In this document: piece by piece, positions 1 to 5,715 of the stretch
Layout: each line of letters opens with the position of its first letter
Position numbering within the stretch: the stretch's first letter is position 1
NCBI GenBank assembly: GCA_947169455.1
Contig: CAMVPV010000048.1
Location: 1-8,039, forward strand
DNA length: 8,039 nucleotides
Direction of reading: 5' to 3'
From: an uncultured Clostridia bacterium
Lineage (GTDB): Bacteria > Bacillota_A > Clostridia > Oscillospirales > Ruminococcaceae
Position numbers and translations under genes: made by a program
Notes under the pieces: generated by a model
The model's database searches: none
What the model was told of the DNA's origin: nothing
The model's input: the letters and a program-made list of their open reading frames with translations, nothing else

Positions 1-14
1 AACGTAACAGCCGG

Positions 15-67
15 AAAACAGTAACGACGCGAGAGCGGCAGCGGGGACGCCCCGCCGCCCCCGTTAC
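15..67 (-). terminator. Possible transcription terminator downstream of fliR
   Basis: On the transcribed strand an outer stem GTAACG (67-62) pairs with CGTTAC (26-21) and is followed by TGTTTT (20-15). Inside it is a very GC-rich hairpin: GCGGGG/CCCCGC (41-46 with 50-55) with a 3-base loop, extended by 3 bp after a mismatch. The U-run is short and broken by a G, so the call is tentative. Bases 68-173 hold no convincing gene: the short minus-strand ORFs there lack family features and ribosome sites. Confidence 0.35.
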
Positions 68-173
68 AGCGGCATCGGTTCCTGCTGTCAATCAGACCGT
101 GGAATAAATGCGAACACTTATTTCAGCTTGCCATTTTGCAAACGCTGCTTAATGTTTTCATTTATGAGTATAT

Positions 174-965
174 CTACGTTAAAAATATCTGCGGTATTAT
201 TTCCTCTGCGCTTTCGAGCATATCCGCGACGTACTTGTCGATGAACTCGCTCAGCGGCGCGGCTATGAGGAACAGCGTGAGAAAGCCTATCACCACCATA
301 AGCTGGATATTGATGACCATTATCTGTATCTGCGGGACAGCCTTCATGAGCACGCCCATGCAGAAATGGAGCATCATCTCCACCGCTATTACCGGCATGG
401 CAAGCTTCAGCACGAGTATCAGCATATCGTTGAAGAAGCCCGCAACTATCCACCCGAGGTCGGGGTTGAGCGTACCCTGCCCGAGCGGTATTATGTCAAA
501 CGAGGTGATGAATATCTTTATAAGGGTAAAATGTGCGTTGGTCGCAAAAAAGTACATATATATCAGAAAGGATATGAATGTACCGAATATCGACATCTGC
601 ATACGTGTTGCGGGGTCAAAGACCTTCGCCATGCCAAGACCCGACTGCGAGTCCATGACATCGCCCGCAAGCTGTACGCTGTATATGTACAGGTTGAGTA
701 TGAAGCCTATCGCGAGCCCTATGAAGAATTCCCGCAGCACCGTGAATACGTAGGAACCTATCGTACCGCCGGTATCCACCTCGGTTATCCCCATTGTCAG
801 CGTGATGATGTACGTCAGCAGGAGCGACGCACCTATCCTCACGGTATTCGGGACGTTATTGCGGGAAAGTATCGGCATGAAAGCGAATACCCCGATTATC
901 CTCCCGAACACCAGTATCTTTACGTCAAAGTCCGCAAGAAGCAGCTCCCAGAAATTGTTTTCCAT
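174..965 (-). CDS. fliR: Flagellar export gate protein FliR
   Basis: A 263-residue, very hydrophobic protein of normal FliR length with about six membrane segments, seen around residues 14-34, 42-60, 70-95, 125-142, 172-195 and 210-235. Family landmarks are FGRIIGVFAFMPILSRNNVPNTVRIG near the N-terminus, REFFIGLAIGFILNLYIYSVQLAGDVMDSQSGLGMAKVFDP in the middle, and VLMKAVPQIQIMVINIQLMVVIGFLTLFL towards the end. FliR contributes the last subunit of the FliP5-FliR1 helical channel and contacts FlhB, the substrate-specificity switch. The ATG at 965 is four codons after the fliQ TAG, in the same frame; the sequence between (CGGGGGCGGCTT) is a weak ribosome site, so re-initiation is likely. It stops at TAG (176-174). 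The FliR-FlhB fusion known in some Clostridium is not present here. Confidence 0.95.
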   Translation of the reverse strand: MENNFWELLLADFDVKILVFGRIIGVFAFMPILSRNNVPNTVRIGASLLLTYIITLTMGITEVDTGGTIGSYVFTVLREFFIGLAIGFILNLYIYSVQLAGDVMDSQSGLGMAKVFDPATRMQMSIFGTFISFLIYMYFFATNAHFTLIKIFITSFDIIPLGQGTLNPDLGWIVAGFFNDMLILVLKLAMPVIAVEMMLHFCMGVLMKAVPQIQIMVINIQLMVVIGFLTLFLIAAPLSEFIDKYVADMLESAEEIIPQIFLT

Positions 966-977
966 AAGCCGCCCCCG

Positions 978-1295
978 CTAAAGCACCGCCGCCAGACTGA
1001 GCAGTGCAGCCGATATGACGCCCTCGTGGCTGCCCACCTGCGCTATCACATCGAATATATAGTCAAGGAACGATTTCATTGATTCAAGATTGAACGAGCC
1101 CAGCACCAGAAGCAGCACCACTATCGTTATCGCCTTGGGCACAAAGGTCAGCGTCTGCTCATGCACCTGCGTAGCCGCCTGCAATATCGCTATCACAAGA
1201 CCCACAAGCATACTTATTATGAGCAGCGGCCCCGCCAGCTTGAACACCAGGAACAGCGCTTCCTTGAATATCTGAAGAATGGTATCTTCGGTCAA
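978..1295 (-). CDS. fliQ: Flagellar export gate protein FliQ
   Basis: A 105-residue protein with two membrane hairpin helices, about residues 14-38 (LFLVFKLAGPLLIISMLVGLVIAIL) and 50-66 (VPKAITIVVLLLVLG). The FliQ signature GPLLIISMLVGLVIAILQAA is followed by TQVHEQTLTFVPK, the conserved TQI-E-TL-F-PK turn. Four FliQ copies wrap around the FliP/FliR ring in the secretion gate. The start is a TTG, chosen because a GGAG lies nine bases upstream and no ATG or GTG gives the family N-terminus. Most FliQ proteins are near 89 residues; here a C-terminal extension follows the usual end (QVGSHEGVISAALLSLAAVL) and looks partly hydrophobic. The gene stops at TAG and fliR is in the same frame 12 bases further on. 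Confidence 0.94.
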   Translation of the reverse strand: MTEDTILQIFKEALFLVFKLAGPLLIISMLVGLVIAILQAATQVHEQTLTFVPKAITIVVLLLVLGSFNLESMKSFLDYIFDVIAQVGSHEGVISAALLSLAAVL

Positions 1296-1304
1296 GACAA
1301 TACA

Positions 1305-1308
1305 CTCC
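1305..1308 (-). promoter_or_regulatory. Ribosome binding site that fixes the TTG start of fliQ
   Basis: GGAG lies nine bases before the TTG at 1295-1293. The in-frame triplets just upstream (TGT ATT GTC) give no ATG or GTG. The spacing and the match of the next residues (MTEDTILQIFKEAL) to the FliQ N-terminus support TTG as the true start. Confidence 0.6.
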
Positions 1309-1333
1309 GTTCAGCAGACAGTCGATTTGATAC

Positions 1334-2257
1334 CTACGTCACAAACCCCGATACGAGCGAGCCCAACAGCAGCGTCCAGCCGTCCGCGAGCACGAAAAGC
1401 ATCAGCTTGAACGGCATAGATACCGTTGCGGGCGGGAGCATCATCATACCCATTGACATGAGCGTCGAGGATACGACGATATCTATCACGAGGAACGGCA
1501 CATAGAGCAGAAAGCCTATCTGGAAACCGGTCTTCAGCTCGCTGAGTATGAACGCGGGAACTACCGTAGTGAACGGCACCTTCTCCACGAACTCGGCGTC
1601 ATCGGCGGATTCAAGCTCCTCGGCGCTGTCGGTGAGGTTTATCATAAACGCCATTGATTCGTTGGCGGTGTTTTTCAGCATCCATGTTTTCAGCGGAACG
1701 GACGCCTCCTGCACCGCTTCGATGGTATTGAGCTGACCGTTCTTGTACGGCACGTAGGCGACCTCATTCATCTCGCCGATGACCGGCGACATTATGAACA
1801 ATGTCAAAAACAGCGCAAGCCCCACCAGCACCTGATTGGGCGGCGTTCCCTGAAGTCCCATCGCATTGCGCAGCAGGGAAAAGGAGATTATCAGCCGCGT
1901 GAAGCAGGTGAGCATTATCAGCAGGGACGGCGCTATCGAAAGTATCGTTATAAGTATGACGAGGTCGAGCGTATTCGAGCTGTTGTTCAGGTCGAGGTAT
2001 TGCAGGATGGTATCCGCCTCATCAAGGGGATTTGTCGTTGTGACGGCATCCTCCTGCCCCGCCTGCACCTGAGTGGTCTGCGTGGTCTCGGTAGGAGCGG
2101 TGGGTTCGGTAACGGGCTGCGGAAGGGTGCCCTCCACCACGGAGGTTATGGTGCCTTCTTCATCGCCGGGGGCGGCGCTTGCCGTTATCCCCATAGCTCC
2201 GAAGAGCATAACTGTCCCGAGAGCCGCCGCACAAAGGCGCCTTGTTATTCCTCTCAT
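1334..2257 (-). CDS. fliP: Flagellar export gate protein FliP with extended N-terminus
   Basis: A 307-residue FliP from the ATG at 2257, which forms TGATG with the fliO stop; a GTG directly before it (2260) is the alternative start. FliP pentamers with FliQ and FliR form the inner-membrane channel for flagellar secretion. A signal peptide is visible (RGITRRLCAAALGTVMLFG...TASA, likely cut after A28). Then comes an unusual Thr/Pro/Glu/Gln-rich stretch to about residue 80. The conserved core begins near 97: LVILITILSIAPSLLIMLTCFTRLIISFSLLRNAMGLQGTPPNQVLVGLALFLTLFIMSPV, and ends with the signature PFLVIDIVVSSTLMSMGMMMLPP and a final helix. Typical FliP is near 245 residues; the excess is nearly all in the N-terminal linker outside the membrane. 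The gene ends at TAG, 38 bases before fliQ. Confidence 0.96.
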   Translation of the reverse strand: MRGITRRLCAAALGTVMLFGAMGITASAAPGDEEGTITSVVEGTLPQPVTEPTAPTETTQTTQVQAGQEDAVTTTNPLDEADTILQYLDLNNSSNTLDLVILITILSIAPSLLIMLTCFTRLIISFSLLRNAMGLQGTPPNQVLVGLALFLTLFIMSPVIGEMNEVAYVPYKNGQLNTIEAVQEASVPLKTWMLKNTANESMAFMINLTDSAEELESADDAEFVEKVPFTTVVPAFILSELKTGFQIGFLLYVPFLVIDIVVSSTLMSMGMMMLPPATVSMPFKLMLFVLADGWTLLLGSLVSGFVT

Positions 2258-2655
2258 CACAGTTTACCGTCCTTCCCGCTGTCATCCGGGGTATTTTTTT
2301 CCGCTCCGAATTTTTCTCTGAAATTTTTTGCGAGTATCTCTCCGAAGCTGCCCTGAGAAGCCGTGCTGTCTGCTGCCCGCATTATCTCGATATCCGTATC
2401 GGACAGCTCGGTCAATACCTTGATATCTCCGGCGGTCACCGCGAGCAGGAAGCACTTTTCCCCCGCCTTTACCGCCATGAGTGATTTATCCGCACTTATC
2501 CCGCGGCAGGCGATCACCTCGATGCCGCTGCCCATACCCATGAACCCGCCGCCAACGTTGAACTTCTTCATGAGCAGCTTGGTGGCATATATCGTCACGA
2601 ATACGAGCAGCAGAACTGCCGCAAGGGAAAACAGCACGGAAAGAACTGTACGCAT
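2257..2655 (-). CDS. fliO: Flagellar biosynthesis protein FliO
   Basis: A 132-residue protein with one N-terminal membrane helix (about 4-29, VLSVLFSLAAVLLLVFVTIYATKLLM) and a small cytoplasmic domain. The segment IEVIACRGISADKSLMAVKAGEKCFLLAVTAGDIKVLTELSD has the FliO pattern, in which an L-V-V--G---L-G-T---I-LL-EL stretch follows the helix. The C-terminal tail is charged and probably disordered (EKNTPDDSGKDGKL). FliO is a scaffold that helps FliP assemble into the export-gate ring. FliO is poorly conserved in sequence, so its position directly before fliP carries much of the weight. The ATG at 2655 has only a weak ribosome site (GCGGA close to the start), but the cheY stop 8 bases upstream suggests coupling. 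The stop TGA overlaps the fliP start. Confidence 0.88.
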   Translation of the reverse strand: MRTVLSVLFSLAAVLLLVFVTIYATKLLMKKFNVGGGFMGMGSGIEVIACRGISADKSLMAVKAGEKCFLLAVTAGDIKVLTELSDTDIEIMRAADSTASQGSFGEILAKNFREKFGAEKNTPDDSGKDGKL

Positions 2656-2663
2656 TTCCGCGG

Positions 2664-3026
2664 TCAGCCTATTATCTTCTGAACTGTAGCAAGGATCCTG
2701 TCGGGCTTGAAGGGCTTAACGATGAAGTCGAGCGCACCGAGCTTGATAGCCTCAACGACCATTGCCTCCTGACCCATTGCGGAGCACATTACTATCTTCG
2801 CGCCGGGGTCAGACTTCTTGATGTCTCTGAGAGCCTCGATGCCTGTCTTGTTGGGCATGGTTATGTCCATGATAACGAGGTCGGGTTTTTCCGCAGCGTA
2901 GGTATTGCACGCGATCTCCCCGTCTGCGGCTTCGATGATATTAGTGTAGCCGTTCTTTGTAAGAGCGTCCTTTATCATCATTCTCATGAAAGCTGCGTCA
3001 TCGACTAATAAGATCTTCTTGTCCAT
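2664..3026 (-). CDS. cheY: Chemotaxis response regulator CheY
   Basis: A 120-residue stand-alone receiver domain with no output domain. All key residues are present: acidic pair D9/D10, phospho-acceptor D54 (in VIMDITMP), S82 (in KIVMCSAMGQ, the Thr/Ser switch position), F101 (the place of Tyr106 in E. coli CheY) and K104 (in IVKPF). CheY is phosphorylated by CheA and binds the switch; in B. subtilis-type systems CheY-P binds FliM/FliY. The SAMGQE and NKTGIEALRDI segments match CheY proteins encoded inside Firmicute flagellar operons. The gene lies 6 bases after fliY and 8 bases before fliO, so it is made together with the motor. CheA and the other che genes are not in the window. A generic single-domain regulator is possible, but the context strongly favours CheY. 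Confidence 0.95.
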   Translation of the reverse strand: MDKKILLVDDAAFMRMMIKDALTKNGYTNIIEAADGEIACNTYAAEKPDLVIMDITMPNKTGIEALRDIKKSDPGAKIVMCSAMGQEAMVVEAIKLGALDFIVKPFKPDRILATVQKIIG

Positions 3027-3032
3027 TTTGAA

Positions 3033-4454
3033 TTACTCCTTACCTAAACTATCTAAGAATTTTGATTTGATTATTTCGGTTATCCTTACTGCGAAGTTAT
3101 CATCTATTACCACAACATCGCCTTTGGCGATAAGATGGCCGTTTACTATGACATCGACCGGTGCGCCCGCCTGGCGTTCCAGCTCGATTATCGTGCCCTG
3201 CGTGAACTCGAGGATATCCTTCACCTTCCTCGTCGCGGAGCCTATCTCCACAGTTACGTCGAGCGGCACGCCCATGAGCAGCCTCAGGTTGTCGTTCTGA
3301 TCTTCCGTAAGTGTGGAATTGGTATAGTTGTCGAAGCTCTTCAGCTGCACCGCCTGTACATTCACGGGCGGATGCTGTCCCTGTGCGGGCGGCATCTGAC
3401 CCATCTGCGGCGGGTAGCCGTATGCCATCTGCGGGGGATACCCGTAGGGCATCGCGGGGTTGTACGGCATCTGTCCCATCTGACCCATCTGGGGCATCTG
3501 CTGCATCTGAGGCATCGCGCCTGCCTGCGGCATCTGACCCATCTGCGGCATCTGCTGTGCCATCTGGGGTGCTGCCTGCTGCATCTGCGGCACAGCCGCC
3601 TGAGGTGCAGCCTGCGGTGCGGGTGCCGGTGCGGGTGCGGGTGCTCCTCCGCCTGCGCCGTTGAGCAGTGCATTTATCTCGTCCTGGCTCATTGCGCTGC
3701 CCGACGAGGGGTTAGCCGGAGCGGGCTCGGGAACTCCTCCCGCGCCTGCGCCCGCAAGCAGCGCTGCTATATCGTCCTGGCTCATCATGTCGCCGCCGCC
3801 CGAGGATGCACCTGCGGAAGTTTCATCGAGGGATGAATTATAGCCGGAGAGCATCTTGGATGCCATTTCCTTGGCGAGCTCTATGGTCAGCACGGATATG
3901 AACTCGGAGTTTATCACGTCCTCTATGGTCAGGTTGAACTTTATCTGGCACACAGCCTCGTTCGGGTCTATACCGTAGGGGTTTACCGGTTGATCGTCCG
4001 ACCGCTGGACTATCGCCTGCGGCGTGGATATATCTATCGGGGTATCTATCAGCTCGGAGAGCGCCGTTGCGGACGCGCCCATCATCTGGTTCATTACCTC
4101 GCAGACCGCTGAGATGTTCATCTCATCGAACTCGAAATCCTCGCTCACCTCAAGCGGCAGACCCATGAGCTGATTAAGTATCAGCTGCACGTCGTTCTGT
4201 TTGAGAACGAGGACGTTGTTGCCCTTTACGCCCTGTGTATATTCTATTTTAACGTGGATCGACGGTTCGAGCTCGGGATATGTCAGATCTCCCGCCTTGA
4301 TTATGCTCACCTGTGGGGTGGTTATCCAGACCTTGGCGCTGAGCATATTCGAGACAGCGGTCGCAGCAGATCCCATAGTGATGTTCATAACTTCGCCGAT
4401 GGCGTCTTTTTCAACATCACCGAAGCCGTCGATCACAATGTTTTCTTCGCTCAT
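3033..4454 (-). CDS. fliY: Flagellar switch protein/CheY-P phosphatase FliY (CheC + FliN domains)
   Basis: A 473-residue protein. The N-terminal half is CheC-like with two complete phosphatase signatures [D/S]x3Ex2Nx22P: D17-E21-N24-P47 and S115-E119-N122-P145. In the family these sites dephosphorylate CheY-P. Residues 224-233 (MSQDDIAALL) and 255-264 (MSQDEINALL) are two copies of a peptide like the CheY-P docking motif usually found at the N-terminus of FliM/FliY. Residues about 272-365 form a Pro/Ala, then Met/Gln/Pro-rich disordered linker with repeated MPQM-type units and PYGYPPQMAYGYPPQM. The C-terminal FliN/SpoA domain starts near 392 (LLMGVPLDVTVEIG) and contains FTQGTIIELERQAGAPVDVIVNGHLIAKGDVVVIDDNFAVRI. 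FliY replaces FliN in the C-ring of many Firmicutes. The ribosome site overlaps the fliM stop. Annotation as FliN is the usual alternative name. Confidence 0.95.
   Translation of the reverse strand: MSEENIVIDGFGDVEKDAIGEVMNITMGSAATAVSNMLSAKVWITTPQVSIIKAGDLTYPELEPSIHVKIEYTQGVKGNNVLVLKQNDVQLILNQLMGLPLEVSEDFEFDEMNISAVCEVMNQMMGASATALSELIDTPIDISTPQAIVQRSDDQPVNPYGIDPNEAVCQIKFNLTIEDVINSEFISVLTIELAKEMASKMLSGYNSSLDETSAGASSGGGDMMSQDDIAALLAGAGAGGVPEPAPANPSSGSAMSQDEINALLNGAGGGAPAPAPAPAPQAAPQAAVPQMQQAAPQMAQQMPQMGQMPQAGAMPQMQQMPQMGQMGQMPYNPAMPYGYPPQMAYGYPPQMGQMPPAQGQHPPVNVQAVQLKSFDNYTNSTLTEDQNDNLRLLMGVPLDVTVEIGSATRKVKDILEFTQGTIIELERQAGAPVDVIVNGHLIAKGDVVVIDDNFAVRITEIIKSKFLDSLGKE
3036..3041 (-). promoter_or_regulatory. 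cheY ribosome binding site overlapping the fliY stop
   Basis: AAGGAG, nine bases before the cheY ATG, is made of the last two sense codons of fliY (AAG GAG), directly before its TAA. Ribosomes ending fliY translation therefore sit over the cheY start signal, which implies coupled expression of the switch phosphatase and the regulator it acts on. Confidence 0.75.
3360..3641 (-). repeat. Degenerate tandem repeat encoding the Met/Gln/Pro linker of FliY
   Basis: On the plus strand this stretch is dominated by recurring CATCTG and CCCATCTG units, with CTGCGGCAT variants. On the coding strand these give CAGATG-type codons and the peptide units MPQM, MGQM and MQQM. The repeats are short, irregular and all in frame with fliY, so they are part of the gene and not a CRISPR or separate element. 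Such tracts commonly vary in copy number between strains. Confidence 0.75.
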
Positions 4455-4461
4455 TATCTCC

Positions 4462-5463
4462 CTACCTCAATTCCTTGTATATATTGTCTATTTTTATTGC
4501 TTTCTTGTTGTTCATTACGCCGAGCTTTCCATCAAACCACATACTGCTGCCTATCTTGACTGCTATATTCTTGTCTATCGGCATATTCAGCGGTATAACA
4601 TCATCGACCTGCAGGGTAAGGATATCGTACAGATCGACCTTCGTCTCGCACAGAACGGCGTTGATGCGCAGCCCGGTATCCTTGATGCTGTCGAGGATAG
4701 CCTGCCGGCGCTCGTTTTCCCTGTTCGGGTCGAGCTTCTTCGACGTCCGCGCCCAGCGGTCACCGAATTTGCTCATAATGGATTCAAGGTTCATTGCGGG
4801 TATGCATATCGACATCGTATTGGTGATATCGCGTATTTTTATTTCCAGCATGACGAGTATCACTACCTCGTCCGGCGGGATGGACTGTACCACGCGGGAG
4901 TTCGTCTCCACGCTGACAAGTGTCGGGTCGAGGTCTATGTACTGGCTCCACGGTTCCTTCAGCAGAAGGCCTATGCGGTTCATAACGTTGGTCATCAGCC
5001 CGACCTCTATCTCGGTGAAGTCGCGGTTGACCTCGGTATAAGCGCCGTTGCCGCCCATAAGCCTGTCCATCATCGTAAAGGTGATAGGGTTTGAAAGCTG
5101 CATTATGGCGATGGTCTCGAGGATATCCTCATCATGTATGCCCATGTTCACCATCGACATCATCACGTAGTCGGGCAGAGCGTTGTTGAACTCATAATAT
5201 CTCTGCTCTTCTATCTGCAGCACCTCCACCTTGCAGTAAAGGCGCATAAGACCCGTGAGGTATGAAGAAAGCACGCGGGAATAGCTCTCGAAGATGCTGT
5301 CGATGACCTTAAGCTGCTCCTTGGTGAATTTCTTGGGCATCTTGAAGTCATATTCCTTGTACTTCTTTTCGTTTTCCTTTTCTACCTCATCAACGGTTTT
5401 TTCACCCGAGCTGAAGCTTTTCAGCAGTTCATCTATCTGCGATTGCGACAGCACGTCCGCCAT
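4462..5463 (-). CDS. fliM: Flagellar motor switch protein FliM
   Basis: A 333-residue protein of normal FliM length. FliM links FliG to the lower C-ring and receives CheY-P. The N-terminal peptide LSQSQIDELLKS (residues 5-16) matches the conserved CheY-P docking motif (LSQxEIDALL). The middle CheC-like domain includes FKMPKKFTKEQLKVIDSIFESYSR, the LYCKVEVLQIEEQRYYEF stretch and MDRLMGGNGAYTEV; the GGNG corresponds to the GGxG motif that contacts FliG. The C-terminal SpoA (FliN-like) domain runs from about residue 255: TGLRINAVLCETKVDLYDIL, LQVDDVIPLNMPIDKNIAVKIGSSMWFDGKLGVMNNKKAIKID. The ATG at 5463 is preceded by AAGGTGA (5470-5476, spacing 6). It begins 48 bases after the motB remnant, with no fliL between. 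Its stop lies 7 bases before fliY, suggesting translational coupling. Confidence 0.97.
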   Translation of the reverse strand: MADVLSQSQIDELLKSFSSGEKTVDEVEKENEKKYKEYDFKMPKKFTKEQLKVIDSIFESYSRVLSSYLTGLMRLYCKVEVLQIEEQRYYEFNNALPDYVMMSMVNMGIHDEDILETIAIMQLSNPITFTMMDRLMGGNGAYTEVNRDFTEIEVGLMTNVMNRIGLLLKEPWSQYIDLDPTLVSVETNSRVVQSIPPDEVVILVMLEIKIRDITNTMSICIPAMNLESIMSKFGDRWARTSKKLDPNRENERRQAILDSIKDTGLRINAVLCETKVDLYDILTLQVDDVIPLNMPIDKNIAVKIGSSMWFDGKLGVMNNKKAIKIDNIYKELR

Positions 5464-5511
5464 ACCTGTTCACCTTCATTCCGACACATCTTTGCGGTCA
5501 GAGGGAAACCG

Positions 5512-5715
5512 TTATCCCCTTACCTTATCTATATCTTCTCTCGATACATATTCTCTTGGCTCTTCTTCCTCTTCGCCCTCTTCCGTTTCCTCGGGCGTGC
5601 CGCCGTCGGCATCGGAATATCCGACGAAGGTATCGCCGAATTCGAGCTGGAGAAGTTCCGACACGACTGCCGGGTCATCAAAGTCTATATCATTTCTTAT
5701 GAACACTGTTCTGTT
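5512..5715 (-). pseudogene. motB: Out-of-frame C-terminal remainder of motB
   Basis: In the +1 frame relative to the upstream motB ORF, 67 codons read NRTVFIRNDIDFDDPAVVSE and continue with LLQLEFGDTFVGYS, then an acidic tail ending EPREYVSREDIDKVRG and TAA. NRTV-F-IRND resembles the NRRVEIxIR motif that follows GRAK in MotB OmpA-like domains, so this is read as the true MotB C-terminus after a frameshift near 5716-5706. The segment has no credible start codon or ribosome site: the ATG at 5790 in this frame gives an Arg/Ser-rich shadow of the conserved motB region. Together the two pieces would make a protein of about 290-295 residues. It could be a real mutation, an assembly error, or less likely programmed frameshifting. 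Confidence 0.75.

Noticed and set aside
1..117. Start of flhB on the minus strand after fliR
   Set aside because: All three minus-strand frames were read. None gives an ATG or GTG start with a ribosome site and an FlhB-like N-terminus; a TTG-started frame gives only Arg/Ala-rich sequence.
3360..3641. CRISPR-like or tandem-repeat array
   Set aside because: The units are short and irregular with no constant-length spacers, and they translate in frame as the FliY linker.
3135..3836. Long plus-strand ORF (233 residues, His/Leu/Arg-rich)
   Set aside because: It is the antisense of the fliY repeat tract; the His/Leu/Arg pattern comes from CATCTG repeats read on the wrong strand. No ribosome site and no family resemblance.
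4201..5094. Plus-strand ORF of 297 residues antisense to fliM/fliY
   Set aside because: It is a shadow of fliM and the 5' part of fliY, which are certain from conserved motifs.
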